This document shows positions 23,086 through 35,400 of a DNA stretch of 64,000 nucleotides, one piece after another. The DNA is from Cepaea nemoralis (taxonomy: Eukaryota > Mollusca > Gastropoda > Stylommatophora > Helicidae). Under the pieces are notes generated by a model. The model did not search any database, was not told where the DNA came from, and saw nothing but the letters and a program-made list of their open reading frames with translations. The stretch spans positions 248,001-312,000 of the forward strand of contig JACEFZ010014609.1 in NCBI GenBank assembly GCA_014155875.1, given 5' to 3'. Position 1 is the stretch's first letter, and each line of letters begins with the position of its first letter. The translations under genes were made by a program, and so were the position numbers.

Positions 23086-23724
23086 CAGTGGTTCCCAAAT
23101 TGTAGTAAGGCTTTATTTTCTAGACTACACCTGTCGCATTCTAGACCGCATCACCACTGCCCCTCTGGCTTCTTAGGCCACATCCCCATTGCCCCTCTAG
23201 CTTCTTAGGCCACATCCCCACTGCCCCTCTGGCTTCTTAGGCCACACCCCCACTGCCCCTCTGATTTCTTAGGCCACATCCCCACTGCCCCTCTGGCTTC
23301 TTAGGCCACATCCCCACTGGCTTCTTAGGCCACATCCCCACTGCCCCTCTGGCTTCTTAGGCCACATCCCCACTGCCCCTCTGGCTTCTTAGGCCACATC
23401 CCCACTGCCCCTCTGGCTTCTTAGGCCACATCCCCACTGCCCCTCTGGCTTCTTAGGCCACATCCCCTCTGGCTTCTTAGGCCACATCCCCTCTGGCTTC
23501 TTAGGCCACATCCCCATTGCCCCTCTGGCTTCTTAGGCCACATCCCCTCTGGCTTCTTAGGCCACATCCCCACTGCCCCTCTGGCTTCTTAGGCCACATC
23601 CCCACTGCCCTCCTGGCTTCTCTCACCATATTCTACAACATTGCAAAATCTCAATGTTCCTCTGAATCTTTCCACCTTGCCACGGGGAAGGGTCAAACGC
23701 TTCTGCCCACTTTGGGGACCACTG
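23086..23724 (+). mobile_element. hAT-like MITE carrying a minisatellite
   Basis: The left end CAGTGGTTCCCAAATTG is mirrored by TTTGGGGACCACTG at the right end. Flanking 8-mers GTGTAGAA and GTGTAAAT agree at six of eight positions, a plausible decayed target duplication. The interior is mostly a 32-bp tandem array. Confidence 0.75.
23145..23625. repeat. 32-bp minisatellite
   Basis: About 15 copies of GGCTTCTTAGGCCACATCCC plus CACTGCCCCTCT, some shortened by 12 bp. It lies wholly inside the hAT-like MITE. Confidence 0.95.
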
Positions 23725-23784
23725 GTGTAAATAGTTGCTTGCAGTGGCTGGCCATGTTTTGTGTCCAAATAGTTCAGCACTGTT

Positions 23785-23958
23785 GCTTTCTGTACAAATG
23801 GCTGGTAACTGATGGCTGCCTGTTTGAAACATTACTGAATAACAGCTTCGAGTAAAGTTTAGTTTGAATACGCTTTCTGTACAGATGGCTGGTAACTGAT
23901 AGCTGCCTGTTTGAAACATTACTGAATAACAGCTTCGAGTAAAGTTTAGTTTGAATAC
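23785..23958. repeat. Tandem duplication of about 87 bp
   Basis: Two nearly identical copies of a segment with ATGGCTGGTAACTGATGGCT and AACAGCTTCGAGTAAAGTTT. Confidence 0.9.
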
Positions 23959-23959
23959 G

Positions 23960-24509
23960 ACAGCCCCTTAGCTGTTCTGTTCTATGTACATAGGTGTATG
24001 TGTGTATAGTAACAATTTTGGTTTATTCAGTCACGAGGAAATGAACTAAATGATTCCGATTTTGGGGGAATTTCCTTTTCTGATGACACGGAAGTATATC
24101 GTAAAATGCACTTAACCAACTGAAAGCTGAAACAAGCATGGCATGTTTTCAGTTTGTTAAGTACGATTTGTAGTTTATTTCTTGTCACTAATCTAATAAA
24201 AAGATATAAATTTAAAGAAAATGTTAACCTTTAATTTATTTTGACTGAATATTTGAGAATGTCGCCTGTGTGTAGAGTTTAATTGCCAGAAGATATATTT
24301 CTTAGTGAAATGACACGTTGTGGAGTTGTGAACTAAAATGCTGGTTAATAAACATGTGATATGTTATATTGAGCCAATCCTAATGTAAGGAAGCTAATCA
24401 GTGACCATTAGCAGACAATTGAGACATTATGCGGTGATGTAGTTTTATAGAAAAATTATTGGAACACCATGGACAGATTGAAAGAACAATGAAGATATCT
24501 TGAAAGAAG
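23960..24509. other. AT-rich sequence with poly(A)-signal candidates
   Basis: AATAAA occurs near 24,195 and 24,345. If TFAP4 has a very long 3' UTR it could end here. No other feature was seen. Confidence 0.35.
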
Positions 24510-24730
24510 TTAACTGACAAAGAGAACTGGTTAATCCCATCAGAAGAAGACAGTCCACATTCTTTGGGCAAGTCATGAGAAGGTGAAGCCTGGAGGGGAA
24601 AGACCAAGAAAGAAGATGCTGGATAGTTTGACATCATAGCATGGAGGTACGTCGCTATCTGAAATGATTGGAAGCACAAAGAAAGAAGACTGGACAGACA
24701 TGACCAACGCCACACAGCACGGACTATAAG
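24510..24730 (+). mobile_element. LINE C-terminal remnant
   Basis: The plus strand reads RRRQSTFFGQVMRR, then a stop, SLEGKDQERRC and LEAQRKKTGQT in one to two frames. This is the conserved stretch after the reverse transcriptase core seen at 45.6 and 55.4 kb. Confidence 0.55.
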
Positions 24731-24779
24731 AAGTTATGGAGGTGTGTTATCGTCAGAACCAGTCGGCATGACAATTGAA

Positions 24780-25180
24780 TATGAAAAAAAAAAAAAGAGA
24801 TGGCTGGTCATGTTGCTGCCCGCTGTATCTTCGTAATTGTTTCTGGCCCACAAAATCGTCGAAACACACGTAGTTTCTATTGATAAAATGTTAGCAGTAA
24901 TGCTACCTACATATAGTGTCACTGATAAAAAGTTAAGGTTCCCACCCATATATAGCAGTTTCATTGATAAAAACTTAACGGATAATCCAACCTTATATGG
25001 CCGTTTTCATTGATTAAAAAGTGTACGTATAATCCCACCATATACGGCAGTTTCACTGATAAATGGTTAGCGGTAATCCGACCTACTGGATCTTTCCATT
25101 GGTTTTTAAAAATGCAAACACTCCCACCAACCTGACAGTTTTCATTGATACAAAATTAAAATCCCACGCCTAAGCAGTCG
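24780..25180. repeat. Diverged short repeats
   Basis: TTTCATTGATAAAAA followed by GCGGTAATCC/ATAATCC-type phrases recur about six times with variable spacing (about 55-65 bp). Confidence 0.6.
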
Positions 25181-25481
25181 TAGGAATGAAATCTGAATAT
25201 CCGACTCGTCCTCTTCTTTCCGTTAACCTCCATTGGGACATAGATCCTCAATCAACCCACATCAAGCCATTCTATCTTTTGCTTTCTCCTGCAGCTGACT
25301 CCATGACCTCCCAATATAATCATCTCTGTAATTCTCTTCTCCATAAGTTTGTAGGTCTCTATTTCGTTCGCCTTGTGTGTTCCCCGACACGAGAGTATAA
25401 CTGTCCCTTTGCTGTACTATAAATAGATAGGTGAGTCAATAGCCATGTCTCCCTTTTCCTTCCGCCAATTTGCGTCTGCAT

Positions 25482-25694
25482 CAGTGGTTCCCAGACTTGT
25501 TCTGATTACCAAACCCTAGTGTACCTTATAGAACCACGCGCCTCTATTGGGTTACGCCAGTGCTTCTTCTTCTTCTTCTTCTTCTTCTTCGGTGCCCGGT
25601 TATGCGCCCGTGGGCCGACACATTCTACTTCAGCGGGCGTTTGTTGACCGGGTTAGCTTGCCCGGGTAAGCCAATTCAAAACCTCAGCGTTCCT

Positions 25695-25767
<73 letters not shown>

Positions 25768-25846
25768 CTACCACTCCCCCACCTCTCGTCAAAAGGGGGG
25801 GGGGGGGGGGGAAGAGCTCCCACAGCTTATTTTTTGGGGACCACTG
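25482..25846 (+). mobile_element. hAT-like MITE with internal microsatellites
   Basis: The left end CAGTGGTTCCCAGAC and right end TTTTGGGGACCACTG match the 23.1-kb element. The interior has (CTT)n at 25,561-25,591, (TC)n at 25,698-25,764 and a G-run at 25,796-25,811. No clean target duplication is visible. Confidence 0.7.
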
Positions 25847-26164
25847 GTTTAAGAATGACCAAGTAATTGGTTTGGAACAAGCTACTGGCACAGTGCATTT
25901 TCTCATCGAATCCCAACAGTTGATAGTCATTTTATCTCATCCAGCAAGAAAGAAAGTGATCACATTTGGCAGTGATGTGTTCCGTGTTTGCTGTATCTTG
26001 TGGATGTTGTGAAACGATTTGTTGCTAATAAAAACAGTGTGATCTTGATTGTGTCCTGGTCTGTATTGTTCATTGTGGCGTAGTTGTGCCTCCTTTTGAT
26101 GAGTATGTTTGCCATTGACTATCCATTCCCTCTTACGTTGATACATTTATCAGCTGTATTCCCT

Positions 26165-26405
26165 CTGGACCGGTGCTGTGGATTTGGGGCTAGTGAGACG
26201 CGCAGTTTCACAATTTCCCGAAACCTAGTCCAGGATTCGAAATCAGTCGCGGGCTATTTGGAAGCAGGGCTTTGCGTTGATTTCGATGGTAAGGAACGTC
26301 ATTCGCTCAGGAAGCTGAGGCAAACTACTAAACTAACATTGCCTAGTAAATCGACAACCTATGCTAGAGTTTATTGCAACATCCTGTAAAATTGCATGCA
26401 AATAA
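26165..26405 (+). mobile_element. Family 2 SINE copy, third head type
   Basis: Head GTGGATTTGGGGCTAGTGAG / GGATTCGAAATCAG matches 6.4 kb. Tail GGCAAACTACTAAACTAACA, TTGCC, TTTATTGCAACATCCTGTAA. Confidence 0.7.
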
Positions 26406-26968
26406 CTTCATTCATTTCTGGGCATTTGGTTGGGTCTTGTTCACATTGAAGTACCGAAATCTATGGATGTACTACAGTGCAAACCGCTTAAGGCGATCTC
26501 GGATGTGGCGAATTTCTGTTGCAAAGAACAATATTGTATTATACGTTGTAAATGCATTTCTATATGCTTGAACTCTTCTTATAAGAGGGATTTTTGATAA
26601 AAAGAACTGTTTTTCGAGTCCCAGGTGAGTTCGCCTTATCAGGTCTGCACTGTATTACCAGATGTCTTAATGTCACCCAATCCGATTGCTCTGTGCTGAA
26701 CCATGACCTGGTGACATTCTATGACTCTCCGCAGTCTTGAAGTTCCAGTATCAGTCTCGCGCTACCCTCCGGTGTCTGAGCTTGGAGAGGGGAAGGAGAA
26801 CTCTGCAACACCGGGTCGGGGGGGGGGGAGTAGTTCCCGTGGAGATACTTTGCGAGCTGGTGAGAAGTCTGGCCACCAACCTCACTCTAATAAATGGAAG
26901 TTTTTTTTTTTTTTTTCAAGGCACAAACGATCTGACCAATGTAACAAACCTGGGGATTTATCTTGACC
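26406..26968. other. Unassigned sequence
   Basis: No gene was recognised. There are short G- and T-runs near 26,817 and 26,899. Confidence 0.35.
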
Positions 26969-27271
26969 GACAGGGTCTGGCCGCTCGCACTTAAACTTCC
27001 GGCGTGACAATGGCGTGGTAGCGGGTTCAACCCCTACACCGGTCATTTGGACTAAAATGTTGACTTATCGTCCTTGACTTGGGAAAGTCATATTGTAAGT
27101 ACTTCAGAAGTTGGAGTGGGTTCGCCTGATGGCGAGGGACATTGGCAGTAGGGAAAGCTAATCCACATACAGATATTAGTACAGTGATCTCCCCAGTAAG
27201 AGCAATAATTAACAGTAGTAGCACTTGTGTTTACTACGCTTGGGTTCAAAGCGAACGAGGAAAGAAAAAAG
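26969..27271 (+). mobile_element. tRNA-derived SINE, family 3, abutting the giant minisatellite
   Basis: B-box-like GGGTTCAACCCCTACACCGG, body CTAAAATGTTGACTTATCGT and GGAGTGGGTTCGCCTGATGG, and 3' end GGGTTCAAAGCGAACGAG plus an A-rich tail. Copies on the minus strand at 37.0 and 38.9 kb show the same structure. The 18-bp array begins one or two bases after its A-rich tail. Confidence 0.8.
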
Positions 27272-27272
27272 T

Positions 27273-30200
27273 CCTCCACGGTATTCACAACCTTCACGGT
27301 ATTCACAACCTTCACGGTATTCACAACCTTCACGGTATTCACAACCTTCACGGTATTCACAACCTTCACGGTATTCACAACCTTCACGGTATTCACAACC
27401 TTCACGGTATTCACAACCTTCACGGTATTCACAGCCTCCACGGTATTCACAGCCTCCACGGTATTCACAGCCTTCACGGTATTCACAACCTTCACGGTAT
27501 TCACAACCTTCACGGTATTCACAACCTTCACGGTATTCACAACCTTCACGGTATTCACAGCCTTCACGGTATTCACAGCCTTCACGGTATTCACAACCTT
27601 CACGGTATTCACAACCTTCACGGTATTCACAACCTTCACGGTATTCACAACCTTCACGGTATTCACAACCTTCACGGTATTCACAACCTTCACGGTATTC
27701 ACAACCTTCACGGTATTCACAGCCTTCACGGTATTCACAGCCTTCACGGTATTCACAGCCTTCACGGTATTCACAACCTTCACGGTATTCACAACCTTCA
27801 CGGTATTCACAGCCTTCACGGTATTCACAACCTTCACGGTATTCACAACCTTCACGGTATTCACAGCCTTCACGGTATTCACAACCTTCACGGTATTCAC
27901 AACCTTCACGGTATTCACAACCTTCACGGTATTCACAACCTTCACGGTATTCACAGCCTTCACGGTATTCACAGCCTTCACGGTATTCACAGCCTCCACG
28001 GTATTCACAGCCTCCACGGTATTCACAGCCTTCACGGTATTCACAGCCTTCACGGTATTCACAGCCTTCACGGTATTCACAACCTTCACGGTATTCACAA
28101 CCTTCACGGTATTCACAACCTTCACGGTATTCACAACCTTCACGGTATTCACAACCTTCACGGTATTCACAACCTTCACGGTATTCACAACCTTCACGGT
28201 ATTCACAACCTTCACGGTATTCACAACCTTCACGGTATTCACAACCTTCACGGTATTCACAACCTCCACGGTATTCACAACCTTCACGGTATTCACAACC
28301 TTCACGGTATTCACAACCTTCACGGTATTCACAACCTTCACGGTATTCACAACCTCCACGGTATTCACAACCTTCACGGTATTCACAACCTCCACGGTAT
28401 TCACAAACCTTCACGGTATTCACAACCTTCACGGTATTCACAACCTTCACGGTATTCACAACCTTCACGGTATTCACAACCTTCACGGTATTCCACAACC
28501 TTCACGGTTATCACAACCTTCACGGTATTCACAACCTTCACGGTATTCACAACCTTCACGGTATTCACAACCTTCACGGTATTCACAACCTTCACGGTAT
28601 TCACAACCTTCACGGTATTCACAACCTCCACGGTATTCACAGCCTTCACGGTATTCACAACCTCCACGGTATTCACAGCCTTCACGGTATTCACAACCTT
28701 CACGGTATTCACAACCTTCACGGTATTCACAACCTTCACGGTATTCACAACCTTCACGGTATTCACAACCTTCACGGTATTCACAACCCTTCACGGTATT
28801 CACAACCTTCACGGTATTCAAACCTTCACGGTATTCACAACCTTCACGGTATTCACAACCTTCACGGTATTCACAACCTTCACGGTATTCACAACCTTCA
28901 CGGTATTCACAACCTTCACGGTATTCACAGCCTTCACGGTATTCACAACCTTCACGGTATTCACAGCCTTCACGGTATTCACAACCTTCACGGTATTCAC
29001 AACCTTCACGGTATTCACAACTTCACGGTATTCACAACCTTCACGGTATTCACAACCTCCACGGTATTCACAACCTCCACGGTATTCACAGCCTTCACGG
29101 TATTCACAGCCTTCACGGTATTCACAGCCTTCACGGTATTCACAACCTCCACGGTATTCACAACCTTCACGGTATTCACAACCTTCACGGTATTCACAAC
29201 CTTCACGGTATTCACAACCTTCACGGTATTCACAGCCTTCACGGTATTCACAACCTTCACGGTATTCACAACCTTCACGGTATTCACAACCTTCACGGTA
29301 TTCACAACCTTCACGGTATTCACAACCTCCACGGTATTCACAACCTCCACGGTATTCACAACCTTCACGGTATTCACAACCTCCACGGTATTCACAACCT
29401 TCACGGTATTCACAGCCTTCACGGTATTCACAGCCTTCACGGTATTCACAGCCTTCACGGTATTCACAACCTTCACGGTATTCACAACCTCCACGGTATT
29501 CACAACCTTCACGGTATTCACAGCCTTCACGGTATTCACAACCTTCACGGTATTCACAGCCTTCACGGTATTCACAGCCTTCACGGTATTCACAACCTTC
29601 ACGGTATTCACAACCTTCACGGTATTCACAGCCTTCACGGTATTCACAGCCTCCACGGTATTCACAGCCTTCACGGTATTCACAACCTTCACGGTATTCA
29701 CAGCCTTCACGGTATTCACAGCCTTCACGGTATTCACAACCTTCACGGTATTCACAACCTTCACGGTATTCACAACCTTCACGGTATTCACAACCTTCAC
29801 GGTATTCACAACCTTCACGGTATTCACAGCCTCCACGGTATTCACAGCCTTCACGGTATTCACAACCTTCACGGTATTCACAGCCTTCACGGTATTCACA
29901 ACCTTCACGGTATTCACAACCTTCACGGTATTCACAACCTTCACGGTATTCACAACCTTCACGGTATTCACAACCTTCACGGTATTCACAACCTTCACGG
30001 TATTCACAACCTTCACGGTATTCACAACCTTCACGGTATTCACAACCTTCACGGTATTCACAACCTTCACGGTATTCACAACCTTCACGGTATTCACAAC
30101 CTTCACGGTATTCACAACCTTCACGGTATTCACAAGCCTTCACGGTATTCACAACCTTCACGGTATTCACAGCCTTCACGGTATTCACAACCTTCACGGT

Positions 30201-32357
30201 ATTCACAACCTTCACGGTATTCACAACCTTCACGGTATTCACAACCTTCACGGTATTCACAACCTTCACGGTATTCACAACCTTCACGGTATTCACAACC
30301 TTCACGGTATTCACAACCTTCACGGTATTCACAACCTTCACGGTATTCACAACCTTCACGGTATTCACAACCTTCACGGTATTCACAACCTTCACGGTAT
30401 TCACAGCCTTCACGGTATTCACAACCTTCACGGTATTCACAACCTTCACGGTATTCACAGCCTTCACGGTATTCACAACCTTCACGGTATTCACAACCTT
30501 CACGGTATTCACAACCTTCACGGTATTCACAAGCCTTCACGGTATTCACAACCTTCACGGTATTCACAAGCCTTCACGGTATTCACAACCTTCACGGTAT
30601 TCACAGCCTTCACGGTATTCACAACCTTCCACGGTATTCACAACCTTCACGGTATTCACAGCCTTCACGGTATTCACAGCCTTCACGGTATTCACAACCT
30701 TCACGGTATTCACAACCTTCACGGTATTCACAACCTTCACGGTATTCACAGCCTTCACGGTATTCACAACCTTCACGGTATTCACAACCTTCACGGTATT
30801 CACAACCTTCACGGTATTCACAACCTTCACGGTATTCACAACCTCCACGGTATTCACAACCTTCACGGTATTCACAGCCTCCACGGTATTTCAAGCCTTC
30901 ACGGTATTCAACCTTCACGGTATTCACAACCTTCACGGTATTCACAACCTTCACGGTATTCACAAGCCTTCACGGTATTCACAGCCTTCACGGTATTCAC
31001 AACCTTCACGGTATTCAACAAGCCTTCACGGTATCACAGCCTTCACGGTATTCACCAACCTTCACGGTATTCCACAACCTTCACGGTATTCACAGCCTTC
31101 ACGGTATTCACAACCTTCACGGTATTCACAGCCTTCACGGTATTCACAGCCTTCCACGTATTCACAACCTTCACGGTATTCACAACCTTCACGGTATTCA
31201 CAACCTTCACGGTATTCACAACCTTCACGGTATTCACAGCCTTCACGGTATTCACAACCTTCACGGTATTCACAACCTTCACGGTATTCACAACCTTCAC
31301 GGTATTCACAGACCTTCACGGTATTCACAACCTTCACGGTATCACAACCTTCACGGTATTCACAACCTTCACGGTATTCACAACCTTCACGGTATTCACA
31401 ACCTTCACGGTATTCACACCTTCACGGTATTCACAACCTTCACGGTATTCACAGCCTTCACGGTATTCACAACCTTCACGGTATTCACAGCCTTCACGGT
31501 ATTCACAACCTTCACGGTATTCACAGCCTTCACGGTATTCACAACCTTCACGGTATTCACAACCTTCACGGTATTCACAACCTTCACGGTATTCACAACC
31601 TTCACGGTATTCACAGCCTTCACGGTATTCACAACCTTCACGGTATTCACAACCTTCACGGTATTCACAACCTTCACGGTATTCACAACCTTCACGGTAT
31701 TCACAGCCTTCACGGTATTCACAACCTTCACGGTATTCACAACCTTCACGGTATTCACAACCTTCACGGTATTCACAACCTTCACGGTATTCACAACCTT
31801 CACGGTATTCACAGCCTTCACGGTATTCACAAGCCTTCACGGTATTCACAAGCCTTCACGGTATTCACAGCCTTCACGGTATTCACAACCTTCACGGTAT
31901 TCACAGCCTTCACGGTATTCACAACCTTCCACGGTATTCACAACCTTCACGGTATTCACAACCTTCCACGGTATTCACAACCTTCACGGTATTCACAAGC
32001 CTTCACGGTATTCAAAACCTTCTACGGTATTCACAGCCCTTCCACGGTATTCACAGCCTTCACGGTATTCACAACCTTCACGGTATTCACCAGCCTTCAC
32101 CTGTATTCACACCTTCACGGTATTCACAGCCTTCACGTGTATTCACAACCTTCACGGTATTCACAACCTGCACGGGATTCACAACCTCCACGGTATTCAC
32201 AACCTTCATCTACGGTATTCACAACCTCCACGGTATTCACAACCTCCACGGTATTCACACGCCTTCACGGTATTCACAACCTTCCACGGTATTCACAAAC
32301 CTTCACGGATTCACAGCCTTCACGGTATTCACAACCTTCACGGTTATTCACCCCCCC

Positions 32358-32388
<31 letters not shown>

Positions 32389-32472
32389 ACCGGTATCCCC
32401 CAGCCCTCCCCGGTACCCTCACAGCCCTTCACGGTATTCACAACCTTCACGGTATTCACAACCTTCACGGTG
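27273..32472. repeat. Giant 18-bp minisatellite array
   Basis: The unit TTCACGGTATTCACAACC is repeated over about 5.2 kb (about 289 units by length). Two variable positions (T/C in CTTC/CTCC, A/G in CAACC/CAGCC) give four common unit types. The length is divisible by three and only one minus frame contains TGA, so five of six frames stay open. The conceptual proteins of about 1,790 residues (LHGIHN, PSRYSQ, FTVFTT repeats) are artefacts and not genes. Units become irregular after about 30,880, and a C-run with degenerate units occupies about 32,350-32,430. Confidence 0.97.
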
Positions 32473-32589
32473 CTTCGTCATGTTCGACTTCTCGTCCTTA
32501 CAAAACCCATTTCTTCCTTGCCAGTTTAGCTTGGTCTCGCGAACTTCATAAACTGCATTCACTCCACCAGGTCATACTCATCATCATCA

Positions 32590-33545
32590 TCATGTGCCGT
32601 GTTGATAAGCAAGGGTAATTGTGGTTTGCCATCCCACACAACTAGCAGAGTACGGATCAATCTTCTTGTGTAATCACTTTCAGACGTCAATGTGAAAACC
32701 AGAAAACATGCACAGAAAGCAACAGTCAACTTAAGCTTGTTGATATTCCTATAGAGTTTGTCCTCAAATGAAGCGGGTGTGTGCCAAAATACTTTCTTTT
32801 CTGTTCTGCATATGTTGGACACTTCTGCAACAAATGTTTAGCTGTAATTTTACCAGTTCCACAGTCGCATTTATCAGTATCTCCTTTTTTAAATTTATGA
32901 AACATGTGGTATGTTTAGCCTGTCCGTAATCTCTGAAGATTGTAACTTGATCTTTTCGGTTGAGTGTATGGTTGCTTGTGTTCGCTGGCTGTGATCTCCA
33001 ACGCGAAGTCTGTATGTCGGATGAAGACATCATGTTGACAACATCAGTGTGATGTCATACAGGACCTGAGGTTTGCGTGAGTATCCGTTGTCCCGTGTCT
33101 GGCTTATTGGTGTGCAGACTGGTGGTTCCTCGCCGTGCAGGCAGACACTCTCCGACTTCGGAGGAATCAACGATCCTACTGACTTTAGCCAGGACCCCCA
33201 AAGGGACCTGTTGCACAGGACGCGTCAATAGGTCTTGGCCAGTATAGAACCCAGCCCTGGTGCCTTGGAAACACCTCTGCGTCCTGGTTGAGTTTATAAT
33301 ATGCATCATTTTTCTGGTGATCTGGACGCTCTGATTTCCACTTGGTTCTATAGCTTTTTTTTATTGGTCTTATAAATCTCTTGGACTTATCATCGGCTTC
33401 GTCTTTATCAGGCTGGTGTAGTCTTCCACCTTCCTTTGCTAATCTGTCGGCTTCTTCATGTCCAGGTCTGTTGCAATGAGAAGGAATCCAGTGTATTTGG
33501 GCCCTTTTAAATTTCTGGCATAGTTCGTGTAGTACGGATCAAGGC
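32590..33545 (-). pseudogene. LINE remnant with RNase H-like segment
   Basis: Minus strand. Near 33,425-33,500 it encodes HWIPSHCNRPGHEEADRLAK, the C-terminal motif of RNase H domains in I/Jockey-like LINEs. Near 32,790-32,885 it encodes CDCGTGKITAKHLLQKCP, the C-terminal cysteine-histidine motif such elements carry. Stops separate the parts, so it is inactive. It sits just right of the 18-bp array. The clade is not certain. Confidence 0.65.
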
Positions 33546-33554
33546 CTCGCTAAA

Positions 33555-33720
33555 TAAAATAAAGCCTAAAGTAGCTAACAAATATCAAAGGGTAGTATTA
33601 TTTCGGCCTTGCTTTATCAGGGCCATAAGGGAGGCTACGAATTGTAATACTGTAACCTGCCATGCATGGCATAGGAGGCGACAAAGGAAGGTCGGCGTGA
33701 AACTAGTTACCTCATCTCGT
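33555..33720 (-). mobile_element. SINE-like module, family 5
   Basis: The minus strand reads CCTTTGTCGCCTCCTATGCC, ATGGCAGGTTACAGTATTAC and CTCCCTTATGG, shared with 38.27-38.40 and 58.54-58.62 kb. Similar modules are widespread in mollusc genomes, to my recollection. Confidence 0.5.
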
Positions 33721-35210
33721 AGACAACTTAGCTACAAAGTCCAACCAATCATGTGCAATTCAACAAAGGTCTTGGCGTGAAATGATTCAGGGCGTATGCT
33801 CCACTTGAAGATGAACGCTGGAAGAAGCGGAAGTATTATATACATATATGGACCCACAGGTGGAGATAATTGAGTTAGGAACATGCACTCTACAGTGGCA
33901 GTTAAGGGGGCACTACAACATAGCAGGCAAAACACTTCGGTTAGAAATGGTTTCTATGTCAGCACCAGAAAGAGCTTCTGAATCCCGCGCAGTTTGAACA
34001 AATTCGCAGTCAACAGTTCAGGCTGAGAAATGCAGAACTATGCAGAAGGCTAGATTTAGCGGAGATCTTTCTCATTCACATATGTAAACGTCGAATTCTA
34101 AGGATTGAGGTGGTGAATAAAGAAACGACGAACAATAGAATAAATAACATAATGCATAATAAATGCCGTCAAGAAAATGACAGAAACAGCAATTGATAAA
34201 AGAATAACAGAGTAGACACTAGGTGAATCAAAGCTTGACATATTCATATACATTGTTGATAAAGAGATATAAAGTCGAGAGAATCAGCATCATTGCACCG
34301 AGTTTTACCTCACCTGGTTTATTCAGTCTTTCTCCGCAGAACGGCGAACCGCCTGCCGAGAACATTTTACAAAGTACGAACTTCGTAGTTCCAACAAATC
34401 TGAACGATGGAGTCCGAAAGAGGCACGCACGACATTCAGATTCGGAAGCAGCCTGCAGACGATATGGCCACGGAGACAACCAACCCCTCCCTACCAACCC
34501 ACCCCGTACATACACACACATTGTTGAACGCTTCAATGATGACGTGTGCGGTAACGAATTCAACAAATTCCTTGCAATAAAACATTGTTCACGCTACCTG
34601 TTTTGCTCTAGAATAACCTAACTGTTCTGAAATGTTTGAAGCACATTATTAAATACAACAGGCGTTGGCAACCCTCGGCACGCATGCCAAGAGTGGCACG
34701 TGGAAATATTTTCATTGGCACGCTGGGTGAACTGAAATACAGCATATGATCTAATAAAAAATTTTGTATTTGTGGTTAAATAAAAGCATATAATTCTGTT
34801 AAAGGTATTTTTGTTTTCACATCCCTTTAAAACGAAAGTGTTTAGCCATTAAAGGTAAGAATGTGCCATCTGGTGCAAACTAACTGAATTAGTATGAAGC
34901 AACAATGAAAGAACACGACACAGTTTTATTTGAATCATATCCTTCCGCTCTCTATCGACCACCCCGATCACCAACTCTATAGATCTCTCGGCTGTCGTAT
35001 ACTCATACCAGTACAGTCCTTTGATTGTAGCAGAAAGGTTGGTGTTAATAAAGCCATGCGATGCTGTTAACAACGATTTAAAAAAAAAAAAAAGCAAATG
35101 CATGCCACGCTCGTTTTAAGACTTTCGAACAAACGATTGTGGATGAGGTCATGGTGGCACTCTGGGTGACTTTACAACATGACTTCGGCACAACACTCCA
35201 AAATAGGTGA
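33721..35210. other. Unassigned sequence with possible hAT-like fragment
   Basis: Around 34,660-34,740 GTTGGCAACCCTCGGCACGC and ATGCCAAGAGTGGCACG resemble the end of a hAT-type repeat. No matching opposite end was confirmed. No gene was recognised. Confidence 0.3.
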
Positions 35211-35400
35211 GAGACTCCGCAGCGAAGTAGTTACGTCGCCCGCCTCACGCTCCACATGTTCTGTGGTCGATTCCGGGCCGCATCGTTCATTAACCAGTGC
35301 AATTTTCTCGGAGACTATTGGGGGTCATCGCTGGAGCTACGGAGTTCGTGCTTTCGGCTTGCGAACAGAGAACGTGCCACTTAACACCGTGCAATTGGTC
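35211..35400 (+). mobile_element. tRNA-derived SINE, family 1 (diverged)
   Basis: GCAGCGAAGTAGTTACG, GGTCGATTCCGGGCCGC and TCATCGCTGGAGCTACGGAG match the other family 1 copies. The 3' part is decayed. Confidence 0.65.

Noticed and set aside
27273..32472. CRISPR array
   Set aside because: Units are contiguous with no unique spacers, and the genome is eukaryotic.
27142..32618. Conceptual proteins of about 1,770-1,800 residues (LHGIHN, PSRYSQ and FTVFTT repeats) and minus-strand VKVVNT/CEYREG proteins
   Set aside because: They are frames of an 18-bp tandem repeat that contains no stop in five frames. They switch among each other at indels, which a selected coding sequence would not tolerate.
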